Below are positions 1-10,922 of a DNA stretch of 64,000 nucleotides, one piece after another. This stretch comes from Rosa chinensis (Eukaryota > Streptophyta > Magnoliopsida > Rosales > Rosaceae), in the NCBI RefSeq assembly GCF_002994745.2, contig NC_037092.1, forward strand, positions 75,959,824-76,023,823, given 5' to 3'. The position numbers were made by a program, and so were the translations under genes. The stretch's first letter is position 1, and every line of letters starts with the position of its first letter. A model generated the notes under the pieces. It ran no database searches. It was not told the DNA's origin and saw only the letters and a program-made list of their open reading frames with translations.

Positions 1-466
1 CGCAGTTTGCCGGAAAAGTCGGGTCGGATCGTCTGGGTTCGGGTCGAGTCAGCCCGATAATTTCGATTCTGAAGGTGCGAACAAGAGAGAAGAGAGAGAA
101 AGGAATGGTTTCCGGAAAAGGAAATTATGAAAATAGTAAGTTTCTCCTTCGGGAAACTTCTATTTATACCAAAATGGAAATTTCTTCCAATGGCCATAAC
201 TTTCTCATACGAACACCGATTCTCGCATTCCACATATCCACGAACTCGTATCGACGCGCTCTACAACTTTCGTGAAGGAAGTTTTCGGAGAATCCCAACG
301 AATAAAAAGTCAACCTTGAACCCCCCCTAAAGTCATACTTTTCAAATAATTAATTCGTCCGAAACACTTTCGCTCCGTCCACGAGCCACGAAACCGTCCA
401 ACAACCATAAATTAGATTCCGGAAATTCCTCGGAAAATAATTACGAATTTCCGGGGCATCACACAT
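1..466 (+). repeat. Possible LTR end or related repeat, cut by window edge
   Basis: This AT-rich non-coding stretch has a TATA-like 'ctatttata' near 161 and ends at about 466 with 'ggggcatcaca', which resembles the CA-terminated end of a plant LTR. The stretch around 225-325 (string 'ctctacaactttc', then 'gaaggaagtttt', then 'aataaaaagtca') recurs in diverged form at about 55890-55965, so it is repeat-derived. The short open frames here carry no recognisable domain. The element body, if any, lies left of the window. It could also be part of a non-LTR repeat. Confidence 0.35.
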
Positions 467-2587
467 GGCTAATGTCACATCCAATGGTCTATTACCCTGT
501 AGAGATTGATTTTACAATAATACCCATTTAGGTCTTTGTTCTTTCTCCTCTCTTTCTTATCGTCTTCCACACTCTGTAATTATAGAAATTCAAATGATCA
601 AGAACCCAGATGAGATCTCACATAATTAACAAAACCCAGTTGAGGTTTAACAACTAAATCACTCTAAGTTGAACACCCAAGACCAATAATCATTTTGAAT
701 TTCAAATAAGAAACTCAATTGAACTTTCATAAAATTAACATAACCAATCAAGCTAGCTTTCACACAATTAAAAGAAACCCAATCGAGATTCTCAAATATT
801 TACACAAACCTAGTTGAGATTTTCACATATTAACAGGAAACACACTGAGAATTTCACACATTAACAAAAAACGAAAACAAATTGATGTTAACATAATTGA
901 GTTAAAGACGGCGGCGAAAGGGAGAGTTGTTGGTGCTGCGGTCGACTGAGACGTTTCAGTCATCATCGTCGTAGCTGGTCCTCTGGGTGTTGGTGTTGAA
1001 GGAGCTAGAAATAAAGGGAGTGTCATGTGCTTGTCGTCTTCATCACAGTCCCAAACCCAGTCATGGCAGCCAGACGAAACCAAACCACTGCCGACGAAAT
1101 CCAGCCGTCTCTTACGAAACCCAAGCTTACATCTTCATCTTCTTACAGCGCCAACCCGAAATCTTCGGCAATGAAAGAATTGAAATAGAAGAAAACGAAA
1201 AAGAGATCGGTAGAGAAGTGAACGTTTAGAAGGAACATGAAAATTGAAGTTATTATGGACCATTAGATTAACAATAGACACGTGTCATGATCTACTTCAA
1301 AGCTTAGGTAGCTCAGATTAAAAACTAGTTCAGGAGAGGATCCACACCCTTAAAGCCCACTAAGGAAACATATCGCATTCAGATGAAAAATCAATAACTT
1401 ACTTTCTTAATTAAGCATGTAATTATGGTATAAGACTATTAAGCACCGAAAAAGGCCCGTAGCCAATTCATTGGTACAATAGACTTTGTAAACTACACCA
1501 AATCCCTAGGTAATTACAAATTTGATAAAAGAAACCTGGACTGAGAGTTAACGTTGACGTTGTCATGGAATACTCCTTGAAAAGATTTGATCTATGGTGT
1601 CAGTGCTAGCTGCCAAAAAGATAATAACAGGTGATGTGAGAAGGAAACTGTAAATAAACATCTACCTTAGGCCCCACACCCACTAATCAGAAGCAGTCTG
1701 CCTAGCCAACAAACACATCAAGCTAAACGAGCCTAAGCCTAATATATATGCAGCCTATCATGGAACAAGGTCTAATTCCAAAAAGAATGCACAATCCTTC
1801 AGCACCTTAACAATGTTAGGGTGTCTTGCTCTTCACAAAATCATGACAGTCCCAAGGCTTTTTTGGGTTTCTTTTCCATTTCATGTAGCAGTCGTCATCG
1901 TCCTTGAGTATAGTGTCGCAGCTAGCTCCAAGTTCCCCATCAAATCCATTGATCCAATCAACATGCCTAACAGGAAGAGATGCAACAACATTGTAAACCT
2001 GCACCATCTCCACTGCCATAACCATAAACCCTAGAGCACAACAAGTTAGTCGTAGCTCTTTGGTTCACCTTTGACCTTTGAAAAGGAAAGGTCCCATCCC
2101 TCTTGAATAAGAGTGGAATGTCCTCATGTTGAACAGCAAGCAGCAATCCAGAGCGATGAGCACACAGTTGGAGCCAATTCCAACATCGAGATTGAACTGG
2201 CCAACAGACCAAAAATAATCTCTTGTCAGATAGTCAAAGAACACCACAAGACTTCAAACGACAAGCAATGAACATTGATGCTAAAGGCAGCCAAGATGGA
2301 TTCTCTTAAATCAGCCCAGGTATAATTGTAGATGTATGAAACCAATGTCAGGACTGAAACTTAACGGTGGCTTCACGAGAGAGAAAACTCAAGAAGTGGA
2401 TTACATTTTGTAATTAATCTCGTTTTTATGAATGAAATTAAAATCCCTCAAAAGATAATATAAATGAAGCCCTTCGGGTTAGCCTAATAAGTTATTAAGG
2501 GAGTTTGGGAATTGATCGGGACTAGGCTAGATCAAAGGTTCGATGGTATGTTTCGATGAGAAAATTGTCAAATTCGTAAGAATTTAT
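467..2587. other. Intergenic, no supported gene
   Basis: I can support no gene here. A tandem array (590-870) is listed separately. A GC-richer patch at about 900-1230 has short open frames on both strands with no known domain. On the minus strand, about 2250-1816 contains several short open frames in different phases that might be a decayed coding relic, but I cannot assign a family. Confidence 0.5.
590..870. repeat. Degenerate tandem array, period about 30-40 bp
   Basis: Variants of a unit containing 'acccaattgaga' followed by 'ttcacata' and 'attaacaaa' repeat head to tail about seven or eight times with many substitutions and indels. There is no coding content. It looks like an old minisatellite. 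Confidence 0.5.
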
Positions 2588-2690
2588 ATATGATGGAATC
2601 TACAACTCCATCAATTAATATTCCATTAATTGTAAATTCTATTGTTTGATTGTATCTATTTACGATTTACAATGTATAATAAATTAAGAA

Positions 2691-3607
2691 GAATAATGCT
2701 AAGTGAACAACCTTTTTGGATACTACTTGCAACTCATCTTCTGTGACAGCTAATGTGGAACAGTCGCGTTATTTGGTGAAATTTTGTGATAGGTTAGACT
2801 TTCTACCACATCAGCTGCCACATAAGGTCTAGGTTCTAAAAATCACTAGGCACTAGTCTAACGGTAGCTCGGTGCCTAGCGCCTAAGTGGTTTCTATTTT
2901 TTAATTTAATTTAATTTTTATTGCATATAATTACTTAAATAAAATAATAAGATCTTCAACCTATTAGTCTATTAAAGCCTATTGCCTCAGTGCCATCAAA
3001 TCAAATAATCAACATGTTGAATTATATATTTATTGAACTATCGTAAGGATGTCTTTGGGTTAATTCATTCAGCAGGGCCCATTTAATTTGTATTGATTTC
3101 TTTTTTGACAAATAGTACTTCTCATAGAAACAAAGCCCAGTGGGCTAGAAGAAATAACGGGTCTGTGACCAAACTCATGGAACAATTAAGAAAAAAGTGG
3201 AAAACATATCAAACCTATCTAAATCACTCTCAACCTTCTTTTCTGCCTCTCCTCTCATCATCCGCCTCCGCCGCAACTGAATAGTTGTTGCCCCCACACC
3301 CTTGTATGATTCCACCATTTCTTCATCTCAATGATTTCAAGTGAAGTTTCCCAGGTATTAATTTCAAAAAAATTGTGATGAATATTTGATTATATGATTA
3401 AAATTAAATCAAGATGATGTTTGGAGGGAGTGAGGGACAAATCAAAGTCATCGAGGAGAGAGAGAATGAAGGATCAGAGTTGAGGAGGGAGAGAGAGAGT
3501 GATGGTGAGAGGACTCATAGGAGAAACCAGAGAGTCAAGAGGCCTCAAAGGACAAACTAGAGAGAATGCAAGTGGTACTAAAAAAAGTGATTCACCGAAC
3601 ATTACTC
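2691..3607. mobile_element. Mutator-like non-autonomous element, 917 bp, inserted in R1
   Basis: It is flanked by a perfect 9-bp TSD 'aattaagaa' (2682-2690 and 3608-3616). The ends are inverted: the left starts 'gaataatgctaagtgaac' and the right, reverse-complemented, starts 'gagtaatgttcggtgaat', with similarity running about 45 bp inwards. A 9-bp TSD with long imperfect TIRs fits Mutator-like elements. The interior has no transposase. A 276-bp relative with the same ends sits at 52762-53037. Confidence 0.7.
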
Positions 3608-3849
3608 AATTAAGAAATTTAAAACAAATAAAAAATTATATGGAAAAAAAAATAAGCCGTTTTGAAAATAAATAAAGAACTAAAAATTGAAATACCATGA
3701 AGGAATTCAAAATGAAAACCATTTTCGTGGAAATTGAAGTAAAGAATTTGGGCAATGAATTTCTTCCTTTTTTTTTTTCCACAAATAAATTTAAGAATTC
3801 CAATATGAGAATGTCAAATGAGGGAATTGACTTCTAAAAGTTATGAAAT

Positions 3850-4231
3850 GGGTGAGGCTATTGTCACCCTACGAACTATTTTCTTCACCATATAAGTTTC
3901 TGATTTATTGAAAGGTTAAAATATCCTAACATAAAAATACAGTAAAGAACAATATCTTATTAAAAATTATAATTTATTTTTCTTATTACACCCTATAGAA
4001 CACGTGCTTAAACTCAATTCTTAATTTATTCATTTATCGTTAAACCCTAACGCTTTCTTTCTTAGCATTTATCATCTTCAATTGTTCTCATGTTATGCTA
4101 ACAAAAAAAGAATTCGAGACATGGAGGAAGCCAATAGAAAAAGAATTCGAGTTAAACTCTAGTACCCTACATTGGAAAATGGTATTTTAGGTATTGTAAA
4201 TGGGTAAACTAAGTAAACTTGAAATTTAAAA

Positions 4232-4272
<41 letters not shown>

Positions 4273-4331
4273 AGGTGATAAGAGAATGTTAGATGAAGAA
4301 AGTAGTTAGTATGGTGGCAATAGCCGCACCT
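3850..4331. mobile_element. Second Mutator-like MITE inserted in R1, 482 bp
   Basis: It is flanked by the 9-bp direct repeat 'ttatgaaat' (3841-3849 and 4332-4340). The terminal inverted repeats are about 38 bp: left 'ggtgaggctattgtcacc', right (reverse complement) 'ggtgcggctattgccacc'. The interior is AT-rich, includes a (TA)n tract near 4241-4265, and codes for nothing. TIR sequence differs from the neighbouring 2691-3607 element, so it is another family. Confidence 0.7.
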
Positions 4332-4483
4332 TTATGAAATCCTCACTTTCAATTAAATTTCATCATCTTTTTCCCATTCCAAAGGAGAATAAAGAATATA
4401 AACATAAGGTGAAATTATACAAATTTATCTAGAAAGAAAACACCTCATCTTGATCATTATCTTCAACAATATACTCCCTAATT

Positions 4484-4803
4484 TCTTTTTTCAAATGAAA
4501 TACTCATTAATAAACTTGAATATGGGACTATAAACACTCCAAAGGAGCTACCCTGATTGAATGAAAAAAAAAAAAAAAACTATAGCACTCTGCTTCTACC
4601 AAACCTGAATTCCATGGAGGGCCAACCTCTGGGCAAAATATTGATTGTGTCATACTCAATGAAGCTCTTGCAAGAGCATGAACCATATGATTCCCACGTT
4701 TCTTGACATGCTTCCACGAGACATGTGCAAACTCGATGAGCATCAACCTGATCCCATCAAGAACTGCTCTAATAACACTGAGGTCCCTACTAGATCGCTG
4801 CAA
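4484..4803 (-). mobile_element. LINE 3' fragment with RNase H remnant
   Basis: The minus-strand reading from 4803 to 4528 resembles the C-terminal half of the plant RNase H domain (RVT_3) of L1-type LINEs, with a 'VSWKHVKKRGN' stretch followed by 'VHALARASL'. It ends in a stop and an A-rich 3' tail ('aatgagtatttcatttga' then A-rich on the minus strand). It is severely 5'-truncated and abuts the broken copia LTR at about 4800. I found no TSD. Confidence 0.65.
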
Positions 4804-4916
4804 GGCAGTGATTACATAATTGGATATCTACGAATATCTCTAACATAAACCCTTTTACAACTTGCAGAAGTAACCTACAATTTGGGTTAGACACATTTTC
4901 TTGATTTACTTGAACA
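4800..4916 (-). repeat. Truncated 3' LTR of copia copy 1
   Basis: It matches the inner (polypurine-side) half of the complete LTR at 10696-10922 and ends on the plus strand with 'cttgaaca', the complement of the LTR start 'tgttcaag'. The other half is absent. Confidence 0.8.
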
Positions 4917-4926
4917 CTCCCCCTTG
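4917..4926 (-). other. Polypurine tract of copia copy 1
   Basis: On the minus strand this reads 'caagggggag' directly before the LTR start 'tgtt'. It is the expected plus-strand priming site and fixes the LTR boundary. Confidence 0.75.
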
Positions 4927-5353
4927 TGTCACCCAAACGTGGTGTTCCTCTCGTTGCCTCGTCAAAAACCTTGCCGAGTAACAAAAATCTAGTGGGACAA
5001 AAATAACCTCGGTCAAAAGAGAAAAAGAATACAACACACTGTTCACGTTTTGAGACCATACATGTAGACATCTCCCCCTGATGTCTGCATCTCCCCATGA
5101 CGACTACGGTCATGTGAGTTCAGATAACTTCCGCAAACGATGCTACCAACGTGTTTCTCGAAAGTGGAATTAGGCGATGACTTAGTAACAAGTCTGCCAT
5201 ACTACCTTTGATCTTAAGGAGAGTCTTTTGTTGCTGATTATGCTTGGTGTCGTTGCTTTTGATGTAGCCTTGCTTCATTTGTTCAATGCAAGTGACATTA
5301 TCATCATAAATGCTAGTAGGCTCATATGTGGTAGACTTCAAACCACAATTGCT

Positions 5354-8300
5354 TCAAACATGCGTAATTATGGATCCAATCCATAAACATTCACTAACTG
5401 CTTCGTGAAGAGCAATAATATATCTATGCATGGTCCAAAGATATAGTGACAATGGTCTGCTTTGTAGACTTCCAAGATTTCGCAGTCTTACCCATGGTGA
5501 ACATAGTTTAGGAACGACCTTTGCATGGGTCAGAGAGATACCCAGCATCAGCAAAACATTCTAAAACACTAATGTTGTTTTGGGATGGGGATAGAGAACA
5601 CAAACCAGTGTTGGCGGCGTTTTTGGTGTATGATGGGTACAAATCTATCATCTCTATGTAGGGATAGAACAATCCCATATTAATCATACATCTCAAGTAT
5701 CGAAAGATATCTTTTATACCAGTCCAATGGTGTCGCGTTGGCACAAAGCTATATCTAGCTAACAAGTTCACTACAAATGAAATGTCTGGTATTGTGCATT
5801 GGGGTATGCATAATAATGCGCCAATTATACTTAAGTAGGGCATTTCTGCATCTAGCACATCTTCGTCATCATCCTTGAAACGAAGAGGATCCTTTTCAGG
5901 ATCAAGACTACGGACGATCGTGGGTGTGCTTGAAGGATTGACTTTGTCAAAACTCCTAAGTATCTATCAACATGATGATAAAGTTCCAAACCGAGACATA
6001 ATCTTGTTCTCCCGAGATCCTTCATCTCAAACTCGGATTTCAAGTGTTCAGCGGTTTCCCTTAACTCTTTAAGGGGCTTCCAATGAAGATCATGTCCAAT
6101 ATGAACCGCGATAGAATCCGGAACTTGTTATGAAAATGCGTGGGCATATCCCTTCCCAATCAAGTAGTCACTTCAGTGAGCGTTTCAACCTCATTGCAAA
6201 TGCACTTCGGAGTCTAGAGCCACTTGACTTGGGTAAATAAAGTTCCCCATGAACCTTCATGTATATTCTGTATCTGGGATCCCCATAGAGATACGTAGTG
6301 ACCACATTCATAAGCTATATGTTCAGTTATTCAGAAACTACCAAACTACCAAACTGACAGGGTAGTGAGGTGTAATGACATCCATTACGAGAGAATATGT
6401 CTCATCGTAGACGATTCCAGGGTATTTTGTGAGAAGCCTTGCACCATAAGGCAAGATTACCATCTCCTTATCTCATCACGCTTTCTAACGATTGAAGACC
6501 CATTAGTTAACAAATTTTATGTAGAAGGTGTTGGCATTAGTGGCTCAAAAAACCTTCCTCTTCGTTAGAGAATCCAACTTAACATGGATAGTATCTTTCC
6601 ATTTAGGCCAAATTTCTCTACGTTGGCATTCATTCATCAACGGTGCATGGTTCGATATCATTGGACTCAACAAACTCATGCGCGACAACATCATCAATCA
6701 TGATGGAGTTTCCATCCCACATCTCATGTACACTAGTATAATTATCAGAGAGCTCTATATTCTCAGAACTAGGTTCTGAAGTTGAGGCGCCCCAAACGAT
6801 AACCTTAATTTGGAAAGTTCTCATGAAATGGATTTTGAGTGTCGATGATCAAAGGATTGAGTTATGCCAAAGTATCCTTCGAGACCCACGGGTCTAGCTC
6901 CCACTCATTTTAGCTGGGGCCATGGCCTGTAACGCTAGAGTGTCACTCTCTATGACGTTGGGGCCATGCCTACCTCCTTGTAGAGTGGCCTTGCATCTTC
7001 TCGTAGGGACGTCCATCCTTACAGACATGTTTGCAGCAGATATGTGTGATCTCGTCACTTTAGCGGGGATCTAGATGAGACATAGTAGGGACAGACCACG
7101 ATAATTCATGTCGTTCCTACTGAACATCTGTGTTCTTATCTCTCCCTAACGACTAGAAGACTGTCTCATCAAAGTGACAATCCGCAAATCTAGTGGTATG
7201 GAGATCACCTTGCAAGGGCATTAAGTGACGGACGATTTGTTAGAGTCTCAAATCCAACTCAGTTGCCCATTCTTCTATAAGGACCCATCATAGTGCACTG
7301 TGGCGACGCAATTGGCACACTCAAAAATGCGTAAGTACGAGATACTTGTACCCAGTCACTAGCTGTAACGCATAGATTGTTTAAGTGGTGGTGGGTCATA
7401 GACAAATTAGCATATATAGCTGCATGTCATATTGCATCACCCCAAGCGGATATAGAGAGATTGGTGCGCATTACCAATGTCCGGATTAATAATCGTAGTC
7501 GTTTCCGCAAGACCATTTGGGTGTGTACATGGGAATATGATGTCCAACATCAGTCCCAGTGATATGCAATAATCATCAAAAGTCTTCGATGTAAACTCTG
7601 TGGCATTGTCAAGTCCAAATGACTAAATGAGATGATTTGGGGAGTGAGCCCGTTGTCATATGATATGTGCTAGGACTGTAGCATAAGCAGCATGACAAGT
7701 GGACACTGGCACAACATGTGACTAGCATGTTTTCTCGTCAACCAACATTATGAAATATTTAAACATCCGCAAGTTGGTTGAATCAATCTACATAATCCCC
7801 TAGAATTCTATGTAAGAACAGAATAAGTATTTTCGTATCCTTTGCCTAGGACAGTCTCGGTCCTAATTTTCATAAGGAACAGGCTTTGCAAAATGAGCGA
7901 GGGGCCTTGGAAGCAACCAATGAGGATTTTGATAGGGCCTGAGCGTTTGAAGCTCTATTTGAAGCAAACTTTGTGACTACATCACCCATCATGGCGTCAT
8001 AACCATAGGAAGTGGCATCCATGGCGTCATGGACATAGGTGACGCCTACTATAGCGCCATTAAGGTGGACGGCGGTGGCAGCAGTAGTCACACTTAAACC
8101 GGGAATCAGTCTTTGATTCTTGCTTCGTTTCGCTCGAAAGAATAGCTGTCTGTATAAAGTCTTTAGTAGACGGATCATCATATCATGAATAGGATGACAT
8201 ATCCTGTCATGACAAAGCCAATATGTGTCTAAATCCATGAGATCTTCTCTCATAATTTTATTGGATTTAATAGCTCGAATAGTGGTGACATAAAATCTAC

Positions 8301-10023
8301 TAGAGAAACACATACGTTTCTCTAAGATGAGTCTTTATTCGCAATGGTTAAAGGTAGTGCAAATGAACTCTTTTCCATTCTCTTCATGCGTTTTGCATGG
8401 AATCTATTGACTCGAATAGCTCAATAAGGTTCGATTTGCCCTAGGAGCGTAGAGAGTTTTTGTGACAGTAATTAAGATGCCATTTGGCAAGTGGAATTGG
8501 GGCTATTCCATGTCCTTGAAATAATCCTGATGGCCCAGCCATCGTAGTCACAAAGTAATATGCTCAAAATCAAAATGAAGTCATAATGAAAAGAACTCGA
8601 AATTTTATTCATAAGCCAACGAAGTACATCATTGTTTCTTAACCATTAAGAGAATCTAATCCAAGTACTAACCAATGCAAAATAACTACCATAGTTTAAC
8701 TTCTTTCGGTAACTCCAAAATAAATATGACCAGGTGAGTAGAGAGATGTCGATGGAGCAAAGCTCGCTTAAGTACCACTTATCTCAAAACCTTCCTAGAC
8801 ATCATACTCACTTTAGATGAGCCTAGTTTAAAGAGAAACTAAACCAATGACATTTAGCACAAGATATAAGATAATTGCCCATTACATCTCTTGAAAAAAT
8901 AAAGATTTAAACATAATGGGGGATCTATTGATGCCAGCCAGATTTGAAGTCTTCAACCCTTCACTCTAGATCACCTTCTTGATCTTCTTGTTCCACATAG
9001 TGAGCTTTTCTTGCTTCACAATATGCTTTGTTGGCGGTAAAATATCTTTACGAGCTCCACAAATGTGTGCCCAATGACCGGATAATCCACATCGGGAACA
9101 TACATCTCTGTGCTCAAACTCCATTGATTGAGGGGCTTTGAAAGGGTCATTTGGATGACTCTTAGTGCTAGTGGCGCCACCAACATGGCCAGAGGCGTTG
9201 CCTCCCTCTCTCTTTCCACGTTGACCTCTTCAGTTTTGTGTTCACCTATTTTAGCGGTTACCTTCCTCATTAGAGCGAGAATATGAACCAAAACGTCCAG
9301 ATATGTCCCTAGATTTAGGGTTTCACTCTTGGCGCCCACCCTTAGGGGCACAACTATAATTGGACTCTGGAATATGTTATGTTCCCACGAGCCTCGAATT
9401 ATAGTTCTTCACAAGGATGTTGTCATGCTTTTCAGCAACATTCATAGCTTCAATGAGGTCATGAAACCTTGTGATTCGTTCTGCAGTAACATAGATTTGA
9501 TAATTCTTAGCAACTATCAAACCAGAGACAGGGAAGGTATAGAGAGAGTCTTCTCAATCAATGTCGTATCTATGATATCTTTTTCACATAATTCCATCAA
9601 TGATTTAATGTGAAGTGCTTCAGAGTTGTAGTTAAGAACAATCTTGAAATCACAGAAGTGGATGTTATGCCATCTCAACTAGGTCAGGAAGCAGGAAGTC
9701 ACAGATGTTACCAAATCTTTCTTCGAGTGAGACCCACAGCCTTCTGAGGTATTCTTCATTCATATATTTGTTTTGGAGCGAATCATCCATATGACGAGTC
9801 ATTAGAATGATGGCTTTCGACTTTATTTGCCTCCAAGGCTGCTCTATTTGCTTCCAAAGATTGAGCTTGCTCAATAGTTAGCACATCCTGATTAAGCCAA
9901 AGAATCGTATCCAGGATTCCTTTGGACTTGAGATGCTGGCGAACATCACAAACCCACGTACTTGTGATATCCAAAGCCAGTTGTTCCCAATAGAGCAAAG
10001 TCCAGTCTGTTCAGGTTACTCAT
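5354..10023 (-). pseudogene. Broken gag-pol of copia copy 1
   Basis: A gag start at 10023 (just after the leader) stays open for only 25 codons before TGA. The expected protein continues in another frame ('DVRQHL' region, about 9930). Later relics, each in short frames, are a CCHC zinc knuckle at about 9050-9110 ('CSRCGLSGHWAHIC'), GAG-pre-integrase at 7870-8313 ('CHDRICHP', 'CKACS'), integrase at about 7400-7640 ('GLDNATEFTSK', 'NGLAE'), RT at about 5860-6640 ('EFEMKDLG'), and the RT end plus RNase H at 5354-5858 ('LLARYSFVPTRHHW'). The catalytic RT motif (two adjacent Asp) is not present at about 6085-6100. It cannot encode a working polyprotein. Confidence 0.85.
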
Positions 10024-10384
10024 TCTAAAAAGAGAACAATGAAAAAAATAGGTTAGTTTCGGAGTGGAAAAAGTTACCACGAAAACAATAGAAATTTTTT
10101 AGCGTAATCACTCCCAAGAAATTCGATTTCAAGAAGTATTGGATTAGATTGAAATAATGACTTAAGTGGTCGATCATAAATTCTCTACAAACTCTAAGTT
10201 TGGAGATCTCAACAAGCTCTAAGCTTGGAGATAGCACGAATCCCTAGAGTTCAGCTTAATTAGGTCTTCCCTATGAAGAAGAAAGGGGGAGAGAAGAAGG
10301 GAGCTTGCAAGTCCCCGACGAAAAAGAAGAGAAAAGGAACAAAAACTATAATAACGAAAACTTTAAAACATACCTCTACTTAGG

Positions 10385-10585
10385 GTTTCAGGTGTGGCAG
10401 TGGTGTGGCACGATGTGGCAGCAATGTGGCGTGGTGTGGTAGCAGTTTGGCGTGCTGTGGCAGTGATGTGGTGCGCTATGGCACTCTGTGGCGTGGTGTG
10501 GTAGCAGTGTGGCGGCAGTGTGGCAACGGTGTGGCGTGCTGTGGCAGCAAGCAGTGGCACGTGGGATGGTGGCGCAGTGGTGGGA
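10385..10585. repeat. GTGGC-rich minisatellite in copia copy 1 leader
   Basis: The plus strand is an irregular array of about 10-bp units of the type 'gtgtggcagt', about 20 of them, with almost no A. It lies between the gag start and the primer-binding site of copy 1. Copy 2 has no such array at the same position. Open frames across it (runs of Cys, Gly and Ser) are artefacts of the repeat. Confidence 0.75.
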
Positions 10586-10681
10586 TGCGGCGACGCACGG
10601 TGGGAAAGAGGCTAGCGCGAGCTAGGAACGGCGATCAAGGGTTTTAGGATTTTTGGTTTGTGGGATTTCAAAGTTAGGGCT

Positions 10682-10695
10682 TCGTGCTGATAACG
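10682..10695 (-). other. Primer-binding site of copia copy 1 (tRNA-Ile anticodon-arm type)
   Basis: The plus strand reads 'tcgtgctgataacg' immediately before the LTR start 'tgttta'. The element RNA (minus strand) would therefore pair with a tRNA containing this sequence. The anticodon arm of plant cytosolic tRNA-Ile(AAU) as I remember it contains 'tcgtgctaataacg'. The only difference is at the wobble A34, which is inosine in the mature tRNA and would pair with the C in the element RNA. The usual tRNA-iMet 3'-end PBS is absent. Confidence 0.55.
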
Positions 10696-10922
10696 TGTTT
10701 AGGAAAACTGAAACAGGGAGAGAATTGAGTCATGGTTTTCATTGATAATAAGAGTCTCTTTATATAGATGATTACAAACATAGAATCAGAGTTGTACATG
10801 GAAAAGTAATCGAACATGATTGGATATCTTCGAACTGAGAATATATCTAACATAAACCCTTTACAACTTGCACAAATAACCTAGAGTTTGGGTCAGACAC
10901 ATATTTTGAATTTACTTAAACA
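10696..10922 (-). repeat. 5' LTR of copia copy 1, 227 bp
   Basis: The plus strand runs from 'tgttta' to 'taaaca', a short terminal inverted repeat. The sequence aligns along its length with both LTRs of copy 2. It includes 'tttatataga', which may carry the promoter TATA on one strand. Confidence 0.85.

Larger units (their letters stand above)
2588..4370. repeat. MITE R1 copy 1, split by two inserted MITEs
   Basis: The outer sequence (2588-2690, 3608-3849 and 4332-4370) aligns in order with the second R1 copy at 12.0-15.3 kb. Both begin with 'gatggaat' and end with 'aaatt(t/c)catcat', giving inverted ends. Removing the two elements at 2691-3607 and 3850-4331 restores collinearity. R1 itself is AT-rich and non-coding. 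Confidence 0.6.
4800..10922 (-). mobile_element. Ty1/copia retrotransposon, copy 1, degenerate, left LTR truncated
   Basis: Minus-strand order is 5' LTR (10696-10922), primer-binding site, leader, gag, GAG-pre-integrase, integrase, reverse transcriptase, RNase H, polypurine tract, and a remnant of the 3' LTR (4800-4916). The order gag-IN-RT-RNH defines copia. Copy 2 at 21022-27243 is collinear except for the leader. About 110 bp of the 3' LTR is missing where a LINE fragment abuts, so no TSD can be read. Confidence 0.9.

Noticed and set aside
590..870. Possible CRISPR-like repeat array
   Set aside because: Units are diverged and lack constant spacers, and the DNA is plant nuclear sequence.
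823..1229. Overlapping frames on both strands in a GC-richer patch
   Set aside because: No recognisable domain, no splice support and no good start context.
10405..10647. Cys/Gly/Ser-repeat open frame on the plus strand and a Thr/Ala/His-rich one on the minus strand
   Set aside because: Both are readings of the GTGGC minisatellite in the copia leader.
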